DNA of 64,000 nt, taken from NCBI GenBank assembly GCA_963699525.1, contig CAVOUI010000004.1, forward strand, positions 62,001 to 126,000, in the 5' to 3' direction. Under the pieces are notes generated by a model. That model saw only the letters and a list, made by a program, of their open reading frames with translations, ran no database searches and was not told the DNA's origin. This DNA comes from SG8-41 sp963699525. GTDB taxonomy: Bacteria; Pseudomonadota; Gammaproteobacteria; Burkholderiales; SG8-41. Below are positions 1-7,832 of the stretch, piece by piece; position 1 is the first letter of the stretch, and every line of letters starts with the position of its first letter. The position numbers and the translations under genes were made by a program.

Positions 1-95
1 ACCTGAATTTTGTTGATCAGCCGGCCGATCTTGATTTATTGTTGCAGCGCGTTATCGCGATGCGGGGCCCGCGCGAGTTCTTCAGCCTGGGCTGA
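1..95 (+). CDS. C-terminus of an upstream gene, probably deoxynucleoside kinase (partial)
   Basis: An open frame enters from the left edge and stops with TGA at 93-95. The visible tail contains MRGPREFF, which from memory resembles the end of the deoxyadenosine/deoxycytidine kinases that often precede panB in betaproteobacteria. Only about 30 residues are visible and no catalytic motif is present, so the name rests on the tail and on position. It lies 30 bases upstream of the panB start, compatible with one transcript. Confidence 0.45.
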   Translation, partial: LNFVDQPADLDLLLQRVIAMRGPREFFSLG

Positions 96-125
96 GACGG
101 TTTTTTGGCGGCGACAGGGGTGCCT

Positions 126-917
126 ATGCGGGTCACGCTCACCACGTTGCAGAAGATGGCGCAGGAGGGCAGCCGGATCGCGATGCTCACCTGCTACGAC
201 GCGAGCTTCGCCGCCGTGCTCGAGGAGGCGGGCGTCGATTCGCTCCTCGTCGGGGACTCGCTCGGCAACGTGCTGCAGGGGCACGAGTCCACCCTTCCCG
301 TGACCCTGCGCGACATGGTCTATCACACCCAGTGCGTTGCGCGCGGCTCGAAGCGCGCGTTCATCATCGGCGACATGCCGTTCGCGAGCTTCCAGGTCTC
401 GCCCCAGGATGCATTCCACAACGCGGCGGAGCTCATGGCCGCTGGCGCCCACATGGTGAAGATCGAGGGGGGCAGGCCGATGCTGGACACGATCGAGTTT
501 CTCACCGATCGCGGCATACCGGTGTGCGGTCACCTTGGCCTGACCCCGCAGTCGGTGCACGCGCTCGGCGGCTACCGGGTCCAGGGGCGGAGCGAGGACG
601 CGGGCCAGCAGCTGCTCAAGGAGGCGAAGCTGCTCGAGCAGTCCGGCGCCGGCATGGTCGTGCTGGAGGCGATTCCCGCGGCGCTTGCGGCCGCGGTCAC
701 GGAAGCGCTGACGATTCCGACCATCGGCATCGGCGCGGGCGTGGACTGCTCGGGGCAGGTGCTGGTGCTGCACGACATGCTCGACGTCTATCCCGGCCGC
801 AAGGCGAAGTTCGTCAAGAACTTCATGCGCGCCACGGGCACGATCCAGGGCGCGGTCGAGTTGTACGTGAAGGAAGTGAAGGCCCGGACGTTCCCCGGCC
901 CCGAGCACTCGTTCTAG
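126..917 (+). CDS. panB: 3-methyl-2-oxobutanoate hydroxymethyltransferase
   Basis: PanB transfers a hydroxymethyl group from 5,10-methylene-tetrahydrofolate to 2-oxoisovalerate, making ketopantoate, the first committed step of pantothenate and CoA synthesis in the cytoplasm. The 263-residue product has the family landmarks: MLTCYDASFA near residue 22, VGDSLGNVLQGH around 41-52, MVKIEGG around 112-118 and CGHLGLTPQS around 135. ATG 126 matches the usual family N-terminus; a TTG at 105 is open in frame but would add seven atypical residues. Its TAG stop shares one base with the GTG start of panC, so the two genes are translationally coupled. Confidence 0.97.
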   Translation: MRVTLTTLQKMAQEGSRIAMLTCYDASFAAVLEEAGVDSLLVGDSLGNVLQGHESTLPVTLRDMVYHTQCVARGSKRAFIIGDMPFASFQVSPQDAFHNAAELMAAGAHMVKIEGGRPMLDTIEFLTDRGIPVCGHLGLTPQSVHALGGYRVQGRSEDAGQQLLKEAKLLEQSGAGMVVLEAIPAALAAAVTEALTIPTIGIGAGVDCSGQVLVLHDMLDVYPGRKAKFVKNFMRATGTIQGAVELYVKEVKARTFPGPEHSF

Positions 918-1750
918 TGGACGTCATCCATTCCGCCGCTGATCTGCGGGCGCGCCTGCAGCGCGTGCCGAACAACGTGTTCGTGCCGACCATGGGCAAC
1001 CTGCACGATGGCCACATTCAGTTGATCAATATCGCCAAGCCGCGCGCGGCGTGCACGGTGGTCAGCATTTTCGTCAACCGCCTGCAGTTCGGCCCGCGCG
1101 AGGACTTCGACCGCTATCCGCGCACCGTGGAGGCCGACCGCGCGCGCCTCAAAGCGGCGGGCGTGGATGTCGTGTTCGAGCCGGACGAGAGGGAGATCTA
1201 CCCCGAGCGGCAGACCTTCGTGGTCGAGCCCTCGGACCTGCAGTACATCCTGGAGGGCGCGCACCGGCCCGGACATTTCCGGGGCGTCGCGACGGTCGTG
1301 CTCAAGCTCTTCAACCTGGTGATGCCGCACTCGGCGATCTTCGGCAAGAAGGATTACCAGCAGTACCTCGTGCTGCGCGACATGGTGAAGCAGTTCGCGC
1401 TTCCGATCGAGATCATCCCTGCCGAAACCGTGCGCGCGGAAGACGGGCTGGCTCTCTCGTCACGCAACGCCTATCTCTCCGCGGCGGAGCGCAAGGAAGC
1501 GCCGAGGCTCTACGGCGTGCTGAGGAGGGCCCGGGAGGAGATCGAACGGGGCGCACGCGATTTCCAGCGCATCGACCAGCAGTCGATGGCCGAACTGTCG
1601 GGCCATGGCTGGCAGCCGGATTACGTCGCCGTGCGCCGCCAGGCGGACCTGCGGCAGCCCACGGAACGCGATCGCGATCTGGTCATCGTCGCCGCCGCGC
1701 GGCTGGGCCGCACGCGGCTGATCGACAATGTCGAGGTGACCCTGCGCTGA
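917..1750 (+). CDS. panC: Pantothenate synthetase (pantoate-beta-alanine ligase)
   Basis: PanC condenses pantoate with beta-alanine using ATP, through a pantoyl-adenylate. The 277-residue product shows the nucleotidyltransferase motif MGNLHDGH near residue 27, SIFVNRLQFGPREDF near 51, the GHFRGVATVV segment near 119 and the KMSKS-like LSSRN near 178. GTG 917 is chosen because it overlaps the panB stop by one base and gives the expected length. The ketopantoate reductase step is not in this operon; a panE-like paralogue lies far away at 31656 in a different context. Confidence 0.97.
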   Translation: MDVIHSAADLRARLQRVPNNVFVPTMGNLHDGHIQLINIAKPRAACTVVSIFVNRLQFGPREDFDRYPRTVEADRARLKAAGVDVVFEPDEREIYPERQTFVVEPSDLQYILEGAHRPGHFRGVATVVLKLFNLVMPHSAIFGKKDYQQYLVLRDMVKQFALPIEIIPAETVRAEDGLALSSRNAYLSAAERKEAPRLYGVLRRAREEIERGARDFQRIDQQSMAELSGHGWQPDYVAVRRQADLRQPTERDRDLVIVAAARLGRTRLIDNVEVTLR

Positions 1751-1823
1751 AGAATCCGGCCCCCAGCCTAAATCGCGGTTTGCCCGAACCGATGTGCTGC
1801 GGGATACGCCATCCGGTAGCGGA

Positions 1824-1910
1824 TGGTGCCGGGAGAGAGAATCGAACTCTCATGGTGTCGCCACCGCGGGATTTTGAGTCCCGTGCGTCTACCAATTCCG
1901 CCATCCCGGC
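1824..1910 (-). tRNA. tRNA-Leu (anticodon CAA)
   Basis: Read on the minus strand, the 87-nt gene begins GCCGGGA, has a D arm with GGTAGACGC, an anticodon stem CGGGA/TCCCG around the loop CTCAAAA (anticodon CAA, decoding UUG), a long class II variable arm, and a T arm GAGAGTTCGATTCTCTC. The acceptor stem closes with TCCCGGC, discriminator A and an encoded CCA at 1824-1826. The long variable arm fits leucine. A GATAAT hexamer (1922-1927 on the complement) sits where a -10 would be expected. Confidence 0.95.
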
Positions 1911-1939
1911 CGTGAGGGTGGATTATCCCCGATTCCCTG

Positions 1940-1953
1940 TTGATCTACATCAA
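1940..1953 (+). promoter_or_regulatory. FNR/ANR-type box upstream of the liv-type operon
   Basis: TTGATCTACATCAA is a perfect match to the FNR-family palindrome TTGAT-N4-ATCAA. A -10-like TAAGAA lies at 1975-1980. A start near 1988 would put the box centre at about -41.5, the classic class II activation position. The receptor gene starts at 2013. Activation under low oxygen is inferred from this spacing. Confidence 0.7.
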
Positions 1954-2012
1954 GTAGCCGTTCCGGATTCACGGTAAGAATGTCGCGGCAGATCGATCAA
2001 TCGGAGGCGACA

Positions 2013-3251
2013 ATGAAAAAGCTCCTGTTCGTGTTGTTGGGTCTTGGCGGACTGCTGGCAAGCGGCACCCCATGGGCGGCCGAGCCCGCGAAGATCAAGG
2101 TTGGGATCCTGCTTCCCCTCACGGGAACGTTCGCCGCGGTGGCGGAGACCCAGAAGGAGGGCGCCTTGCTGGCGGTTGACGTCATCAACAAGCGCGGAGG
2201 GCTCGACATGCCCGGCGGGCGCGTGATGGTGGAAGGCGTCGTCGGCGACGACGAGGCCAAGCAGGACATCGGCGTGCGGCGCTACCGCTACATGGTTTCG
2301 GAAGGCGTCAAAGGCCTGGGCGGCCAGACCTGGGCGCCGCTCGCGTACGCCATCAATGCCATGGTGAGCAAGGAGCCCATGCCTTATTTCCCGGTCTGCG
2401 TGATGGCCAAGGAAGCGTTTCAGAAAGGCAAGCTCGCGGATTCCACCTTTGCCACCGCCTATAGTCCGTGGTCGGTAGGCTACATGGCGGGTCAGGCGGC
2501 GATCAAGACGCTGGGCAAGAAGCGGATCTTCTTCCTGGCCCGCGCCGACAGCTGGGGCTGGGACATGCGGGACGGCGCCACGGCGGCGGCCAAGGAGTAC
2601 GGCGCCGAGATCGTCGGCTACGACGAGGTCTCGCTGGGAACCAGCGACTTCACCACCGTGCTGCAGAAAGTCCGCACCGCGAAGCCCGATGTGTTTATCG
2701 CCGCCCAGTTCGCGGCCGATGCCGTCGCCTTGCTGAAGCAGGTCCACCAGATGGGGCTCGGCAAGGAAATGACGATCTTCAACGCCTTCATCACGAATGT
2801 CGTCGCCAAGGGCCTGCCCCCGGAAGCGCTCGAGGGCGTGTATGCCATGCACTATTTCTACTACGACCTCGCCGGCTTTCCCGACAAGGAAGTGGTGAAG
2901 AGCGCAGCGGAATTCACCAAGCTGTACCAAAGCAAGTACAAGAGGCCGCCGGACGCCTACGCCACGATCGCCTATGTCGCGTACATGGAAATGTTCCGGG
3001 GCTTCGAGGCGGCCAAGTCGTTCGATCCGCAGAAGGTGTCCGCGGCCCTGATGGCGAACAACGGCCAGTTCAACTCGGTGAAGGGACCCGCGAGCTGGCG
3101 TCAGGATCATTCGGCCGTATACAAGCACGCCGCGTTCCTGGTGAAGGGCAAAGGCCCCAAGGATCAGAAGCACGAGTGGGATCTCTTCACGGTCATGGGC
3201 TCGGTGGGCGGCGAGACGGTGATGCCGACGTTGGCGTCCCTCGGCTACTAG
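2013..3251 (+). CDS. Branched-chain amino acid-type ABC transporter substrate-binding protein
   Basis: Periplasmic receptor of the Peripla_BP_6 (LivK/AmiC-like) family, 412 residues. A signal peptide covers about residues 1-22 (KKLL, a hydrophobic core, then ending near WAA), followed by the family opening KIKVGILLPLTGTFAAVAE. ATG 2013 is supported by GGAGG at 2003-2007; an upstream ATG at 1981 has no such site. It heads a colinear operon with both ATPases and both permeases. The true ligand is unknown, because this family takes branched-chain or aromatic amino acids, amides, urea and others. Confidence 0.9.
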   Translation: MKKLLFVLLGLGGLLASGTPWAAEPAKIKVGILLPLTGTFAAVAETQKEGALLAVDVINKRGGLDMPGGRVMVEGVVGDDEAKQDIGVRRYRYMVSEGVKGLGGQTWAPLAYAINAMVSKEPMPYFPVCVMAKEAFQKGKLADSTFATAYSPWSVGYMAGQAAIKTLGKKRIFFLARADSWGWDMRDGATAAAKEYGAEIVGYDEVSLGTSDFTTVLQKVRTAKPDVFIAAQFAADAVALLKQVHQMGLGKEMTIFNAFITNVVAKGLPPEALEGVYAMHYFYYDLAGFPDKEVVKSAAEFTKLYQSKYKRPPDAYATIAYVAYMEMFRGFEAAKSFDPQKVSAALMANNGQFNSVKGPASWRQDHSAVYKHAAFLVKGKGPKDQKHEWDLFTVMGSVGGETVMPTLASLGY

Positions 3252-3346
3252 GGCGGGCGTCTGTCGCACAGCTAACCCGGAACGCGCTCCGGTGAGGGTC
3301 TTCATCCCGCACCGGGGCGGGGCCGGGGCCGAGCGGAGGGTTGATC

Positions 3347-4141
3347 GTGGGCGGCGCGGTGGGCGCGGAGATCATCCAGGCCAGGGGGGTCACGAAGCGC
3401 TTTGGCGCGCAGGCCGCCGTTGACCGGGTCGATTACTCGCTGCGCGAGAACGAGGTCGCCGGCATCATCGGCTCGAATGGCGCCGGCAAGACCACGTTCT
3501 TCAACCTGCTGACGGGGTATTACGCGCCCGACGAGGGCACGATCCTGCACAAGGGCGCGGACATCACGCGCATGACGCCCCAGCAGAGGGTCGCGCGGGG
3601 CTTGATGCGCACCTTCCAGCTCACGTCCACGTTCGACAACCTGAGCGTGACCGACAACCTGGTGCTCGTGTTCTTCAGGGCGCACCGCAAGCCGGCACTG
3701 CTGGATCTGGTCTTCAACACGTGCAAGCGATACCGGCAGGAGCCCCGGATCGCGGCGATTCTGGATACCTTCGATCTCCAGCAGGTGCGCGACCGGCAGG
3801 TCCGGAATCTCAGCCTGGGGGAGAAACGGCGCCTGGAAATCGCGATGGCGGTGCTGGCCGAGCCGGAAGTGCTGCTGCTCGACGAGCCGCTGGCAGGGCT
3901 CGCCGAATCGGAAATCCGGAGCGTGCTCGACGTGCTGGGCAAGCACGTCGGCCGGCGCACGATCCTGATCGTGGAGCACAAGATCTCGCAGGTGAAGGAT
4001 TTCGTGCAGCGGCTCACCGTCATGCACGAAGGCCGGATCATCGCGGACGGCAGCTACGAGGAATGCCTGCGGCATCCCGAGGTGAGAAGAAGCTATTGGC
4101 AGATCGACTCCTCCGCGGAGGGCAGCGGACATGCCTCCTGA
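3347..4141 (+). CDS. livG: ABC transporter ATP-binding protein, LivG family
   Basis: First of two ATPases energising the importer, 264 residues. Walker A is GSNGAGKTT near residue 44, the signature region reads LSLGEKRRLEIA near 157, and Walker B is VLLLDEPLAGL near 177. The signature LSLGE departs from LSGGQ but is close to the LSYGQ form common in LivG. GTG 3347 sits 7 bases after GGAGG (3335-3339); TTG 3341 would be too close. It overlaps livF by 11 bases. Confidence 0.93.
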   Translation: MGGAVGAEIIQARGVTKRFGAQAAVDRVDYSLRENEVAGIIGSNGAGKTTFFNLLTGYYAPDEGTILHKGADITRMTPQQRVARGLMRTFQLTSTFDNLSVTDNLVLVFFRAHRKPALLDLVFNTCKRYRQEPRIAAILDTFDLQQVRDRQVRNLSLGEKRRLEIAMAVLAEPEVLLLDEPLAGLAESEIRSVLDVLGKHVGRRTILIVEHKISQVKDFVQRLTVMHEGRIIADGSYEECLRHPEVRRSYWQIDSSAEGSGHAS

Positions 4142-4847
4142 GCGCAGCGCCGCCACCGCGAATCACGAGATACTGGCCGTGAAAGGCCTCAACGTGTCGT
4201 ACGGGGCGTCGAAGGTCCTGTTCGATGTCGGCCTGAGCGTGAGGCCGAGTGAGATCGTCGCTTGCGTGGGCCGCAACGGCGCGGGCAAGAGCACGCTGCT
4301 CAAGACCATCGCCGGATTTCTGAAGCCGGATTCGGGGTCGATCCGGTCCGGGCAGACCAGCCTCGCCGGCCTGAAGTCCTACGAGATTGCGCGCATGGGG
4401 ATCAAGTACGTGCCGCAGGACAAGAAGGTGTTCTCCGATCTGACGGTCCGGGAAAATCTGGAGCTCGGCAGCTACGCCAGCAAGGATTACGACTGGGACC
4501 GCATTACCGGCTATTTTCCCAGGCTCAAGCAGCTGATGGACCGCAAGGGGGGGTATCTGAGCGGCGGCGAGCGCCAGATGCTGATGATCGGACGCGCCCT
4601 GCTGGGCCGCCCGCAAGCGCTCCTGGTCGACGAGCCGGCCGAGGGGCTCGCCCCGAGCATCGTGTCGCACCTGCGGGAGGTGCTGCGGGAACTGAGCGCC
4701 CACACGGCGCTGGTGCTCGTGGAGCAGAACCTGCCTCTGGTCTGCGCGATCGCGAGCAGGGTCTACGCGCTCAAGGAAGGCCGCGTCGTGGCCGAGCTGG
4801 CGGACCGCGAGTCCATCCGGCCGGATGTGTGTGAACGGTACCTCTAG
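4131..4847 (+). CDS. livF: ABC transporter ATP-binding protein, LivF family
   Basis: Second ATPase of the importer, 238 residues, expected to pair with LivG on the inner face of the membrane. Walker A GRNGAGKST lies near residue 47, signature LSGGERQML near 144, Walker B ALLVDEPAEGLAP near 163, and the H-loop region is replaced by VLVEQNLPL as is usual for LivF. The gene begins inside the 3' end of livG. Confidence 0.93.
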   Translation: MPPERSAATANHEILAVKGLNVSYGASKVLFDVGLSVRPSEIVACVGRNGAGKSTLLKTIAGFLKPDSGSIRSGQTSLAGLKSYEIARMGIKYVPQDKKVFSDLTVRENLELGSYASKDYDWDRITGYFPRLKQLMDRKGGYLSGGERQMLMIGRALLGRPQALLVDEPAEGLAPSIVSHLREVLRELSAHTALVLVEQNLPLVCAIASRVYALKEGRVVAELADRESIRPDVCERYL

Positions 4848-4866
4848 CGACTACGGTGTGAGCCTG

Positions 4867-5850
4867 ATGAACGCATTGCGATGGTGGTGGGGCATCCTGC
4901 TTGCGTTTTCGCTGCTCGCGGCGTCGCGGCTCGTGGCGCCGTTGCCGTTCGTGAACGAGGTGATCATCTTCTCGATCTACACCATGGGCTGCAATTTCCT
5001 CCTCGGGCGCGTGGGGTTCATCTCGTTCGGGCAGCCGGCCTACCTGGCGGCGGGCGCCTACGGGACCGCTTTTTACCTCTTCTATTTTGGTACCGACCCC
5101 TATGTCGGCATCCTGGTGGGCGTCCTCTCCGGGCTCGCCGTGTCCGCCATCGTCGGTCCGCTGTTCGTGCGGCTGCGCAGCGACTACTTCGCGCTGGTCA
5201 ACCTGGCGCTGGCGGTGATCATCTATTACCTGATGCAGAAGGTCCTCGCCGACATCACCAAGGGCGACAACGGCCTCTGGTTTCTCACGCGGATCGCCTC
5301 GAACCCGGTGCTCGACCTCGGCAAGCCCGGCCAGTTCTTCATCTTCGCGATACTGGTCGCGGCCGCCGTGTGGGCGCTCTACAAGTATCTCGACGACTCG
5401 ATCTTTGGCGCCTGCTGCCTCGCGACCAAACTCAACGAGGACAAGCTCGAATTCATCGGCTACAGCAATTACCGCGTGCGCCTGCTCGCGTTTGTCATTG
5501 CCAACACGACGACCGCGCTGGCCGGCGCGATGTATGCGGTCTACCTGGGATTCGTGAGCCCGGAGATCACCAGCCCGCACCGGGCTCCCGACCCGGTGGT
5601 CGTCACGATACTGGGCGGGACGGGCACGCTCTACGGACCCATCGTGGGCGCGGTCGCCTACACCGGGATGAAGGACGCGATCAGCAAGGTGATCGGCAAC
5701 TGGGAACTCTTTATCGGATTCCTGCTGGTCTTCATCATGCTCGCCGGGGAAAAGGGCATCTGGGGCACGCTTGCGCCCCGCCTGGAAAAGCTGTTCTCCT
5801 CGCGGAAGCCCGGGACAACGGGCGGCGGCGGGGCGGAGGCGCGCCGATAA
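4867..5850 (+). CDS. livM: ABC transporter permease, LivM family
   Basis: Inner-membrane permease of the importer, 327 residues with about eight to ten hydrophobic segments. It has LLGRVGFISFGQPAYLAAGAYG near residue 39 (typical of LivM) and GGTGTLYGPIVGA near 245. ATG 4867 is preferred; ATG 4825 would overlap livF by 23 bases and add a polar leader. Neither start has a clear ribosome site. The TAA stop overlaps the ATG of livH by one base. Confidence 0.92.
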   Translation: MNALRWWWGILLAFSLLAASRLVAPLPFVNEVIIFSIYTMGCNFLLGRVGFISFGQPAYLAAGAYGTAFYLFYFGTDPYVGILVGVLSGLAVSAIVGPLFVRLRSDYFALVNLALAVIIYYLMQKVLADITKGDNGLWFLTRIASNPVLDLGKPGQFFIFAILVAAAVWALYKYLDDSIFGACCLATKLNEDKLEFIGYSNYRVRLLAFVIANTTTALAGAMYAVYLGFVSPEITSPHRAPDPVVVTILGGTGTLYGPIVGAVAYTGMKDAISKVIGNWELFIGFLLVFIMLAGEKGIWGTLAPRLEKLFSSRKPGTTGGGGAEARR

Positions 5851-6719
5851 TGGACGCGCAACTGCTGGTATCGGGCGTCATCTTCGGGCTCTCCATCGGG
5901 AGCATCTTCTTCCTGATGACGATCGGGCTGTCGCTGTGCTTCGGGCTGATGCGCATCATCAGCCTCGATCAACTGCTCTACTACTCGATCGGGGCGTATC
6001 TCACCTATGCCGTGAGCGTGGCCGCCGGCAGCGTCTGGCTCGGCATCGTGGCCGGCGTGGCGGTCGCGGGACTCGCGAGCCTCGCGGTGGAACGGCTCGT
6101 GTTCCGGCGCATCTACGAGCGCGAGCTGACCTTCAGCATGATCACGTCCTTCGGGATCCTGATCGGCGGTATCGGCGTCATCAAGTTCTTCTGGGGCGTG
6201 GTTCCCCGCCCGGTCGCCATCCCGACGCTGGCCCAGGTCGGCATTGCCGGCACGGACGTACCGGTCTATCGCCTGATCGTCATCGGCATTGCGGGCCTCG
6301 TCTATGCCGGGATCTGGCTGTTCCTCAACCGCACCATCATCGGCAAGGCGATCCGCGCCGGCATCGAGAACGTGGAGCACGTGGAGGGTCTCGGCATCAA
6401 CGTGTCGCGGCTGTTCACGATCACGTTCGTCATGGCCGGCACCCTCTCCGGGCTGGCCGGAGGGCTGCACGCGCCGCTCATCATGGTGGAACCCCAGATG
6501 GGGCTCGAGGTGCTGGCATTCGCTTTCATGGTCGTCATCATCGGCGGACTCGGCAGCATCAAGGGCACGCTCGTGTCGGCCTTCATCGTCGGGCAGGTCG
6601 TTTCTCTGGGCTCGCTCATCTACGCGCCGCTCGCGCAGATGGCGCCGTTCGCCATCATGCTGCTGATCCTCCTCATCAAGCCGACCGGACTCTACGGCAG
6701 CGCGCTGCTGAAGCGATGA
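5850..6719 (+). CDS. livH: ABC transporter permease, LivH family
   Basis: Partner inner-membrane permease, 289 residues, almost entirely hydrophobic helices. Landmarks are the N-terminal GLSIGSIFFLMTIGLSLCFG, the loop GKAIRAGIENVEHVEGLGIN near residue 165 that contacts the ATPases, and GGLGSIKGTLVSAFIVGQV near 232. The longer open frame starting at 4881 is a shadow over livM; ATG 5850 is fixed by the TAATG overlap. It closes the operon. Confidence 0.92.
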   Translation: MDAQLLVSGVIFGLSIGSIFFLMTIGLSLCFGLMRIISLDQLLYYSIGAYLTYAVSVAAGSVWLGIVAGVAVAGLASLAVERLVFRRIYERELTFSMITSFGILIGGIGVIKFFWGVVPRPVAIPTLAQVGIAGTDVPVYRLIVIGIAGLVYAGIWLFLNRTIIGKAIRAGIENVEHVEGLGINVSRLFTITFVMAGTLSGLAGGLHAPLIMVEPQMGLEVLAFAFMVVIIGGLGSIKGTLVSAFIVGQVVSLGSLIYAPLAQMAPFAIMLLILLIKPTGLYGSALLKR

Positions 6720-6743
6720 CGGCGGCACCGCGCGTCTGAAACG

Positions 6744-6769
6744 TATAATCGTCGAGGTGCGCCTCGACG
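6744..6769 (+). promoter_or_regulatory. TATAAT box and start-codon hairpin of queA
   Basis: A perfect TATAAT occupies 6744-6749, only 7 bases before the GTG start of queA at 6757, with no convincing -35. Bases 6750-6769 form a perfect hairpin (CGTCGAGG, loop TGCG, CCTCGACG) whose apex contains the GTG. Transcription from this box would start at or next to the start codon, giving a leaderless or near-leaderless message. Function is inferred. Confidence 0.5.
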
Positions 6770-7782
6770 ATTTCGACTACGCGCTCCCGCAGGAGCTGAT
6801 CGCGCAGCATCCGCCGGCCGAGCGCGGCGCAAGCCGGCTGCTTCATCTCGACGGCAGGACGGGCGCGCTCGCCGACCGTCAGTTCCGCGACATCGTGGAC
6901 CTCGTCGCGCCCGGCGACGTCGTGGTGCTCAACGACACGCGCGTCATCAAGGCGCGGCTGGCCGGCCGCAAGAAAACGGGCGGGCGGGTCGAGGTGATGG
7001 TGGAGCGCATCGTGGGACGGGGTGAAGTCCTGGCGCAGATTGGCGCGAACCACCCGACGCGGGTGGGCGCGACGCTGGTGCTGGCCGATGCGATCGAGGC
7101 GACCGTGATCGGCCGCGAACGGGAATTTTTCCGGCTGCGCTTCGAGGGATGCGACGACGTGCCGGCGCTGCTCGAGCGCCACGGGGCGGTGCCGCTGCCG
7201 ATGTACATCACCCGCGCTGCGGGCAGCCGCGACGCGGAGCGCTATCAGACCGTTTACGCGCGCGAGCCAGGCGCGGTCGCGGCCCCGACCGCGGGGCTGC
7301 ATTTCGACGCGGCTGTGCTGCAGGCGCTGCGTGACCGCGGCGTCCCGGTCGTCTTTCTTACGCTTCACGTCGGCGCCGGCACCTTTCAGCCGGTGCGCGC
7401 GCAGGATCTTTCTCTCCACGAGATGCACGCGGAGTGGTACGACGTGCCGCAGGCCACGGTGGATGCCGTCAACCGGGCGCGCGCTCGCGGCGGGCGGGTG
7501 CTGGCGGCGGGTACCACGACGCTGCGCGCGCTCGAGAGCGCGGCGGCGGGCGGAGCGCTCGCGAGCGGCCGCGGCGAGACCCGGCTCTTCATCCTTCCCG
7601 GCTATCGCTTCCGCGTGGTCGAGCGGCTGCTCACCAACTTCCACCTGCCGCGCTCGACGCTCCTCATGCTGGTCTCGGCATTCGGCGGCATGGATAATAT
7701 CCGCCGCGCCTACCGCCACGCGATCGAGCAGCGCTACCGCTTCTACAGCTACGGCGACGCCATGCTCATCGAACGGCAGTGA
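6757..7782 (+). CDS. queA: S-adenosylmethionine:tRNA ribosyltransferase-isomerase
   Basis: QueA moves the ribosyl group of S-adenosylmethionine onto preQ1 at position 34 of tRNAs for Asp, Asn, His and Tyr, giving epoxyqueuosine. The 341-residue product begins LDDFDYALPQELIAQHP, and carries VVLNDTRVIKARL near residue 58, APTAGLHF near 179, LHVGAGTFQPV near 207 and the C-terminal LLTNFHLPRSTLLMLVSA near 288, all family hallmarks. The GTG start matches the family N-terminus. It is followed by tgt, the preceding enzyme of the pathway. Confidence 0.97.
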   Translation: MRLDDFDYALPQELIAQHPPAERGASRLLHLDGRTGALADRQFRDIVDLVAPGDVVVLNDTRVIKARLAGRKKTGGRVEVMVERIVGRGEVLAQIGANHPTRVGATLVLADAIEATVIGREREFFRLRFEGCDDVPALLERHGAVPLPMYITRAAGSRDAERYQTVYAREPGAVAAPTAGLHFDAAVLQALRDRGVPVVFLTLHVGAGTFQPVRAQDLSLHEMHAEWYDVPQATVDAVNRARARGGRVLAAGTTTLRALESAAAGGALASGRGETRLFILPGYRFRVVERLLTNFHLPRSTLLMLVSAFGGMDNIRRAYRHAIEQRYRFYSYGDAMLIERQ

Positions 7783-7787
7783 CGAGC

Positions 7788-7815
7788 GATCCTTCGACAG
7801 GCTCAGGACAGGCTG
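7788..7815 (+). repeat. Short dispersed repeat (PSTGSGQA type), queA-tgt copy
   Basis: The 28-nt element contains CCTTCGACAGGCTCAGGACA, a motif seen at least twice more in this window (26890-26915, and 55639-55661 in the opposite orientation). It is flanked by an exact 10-bp direct repeat, AGTGACGAGC, at 7778-7787 and 7816-7825, as a target-site duplication would be. It lies between the queA stop and the tgt start. Confidence 0.75.
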
Positions 7816-7832
7816 AGTGACGAGCAGGCCAG

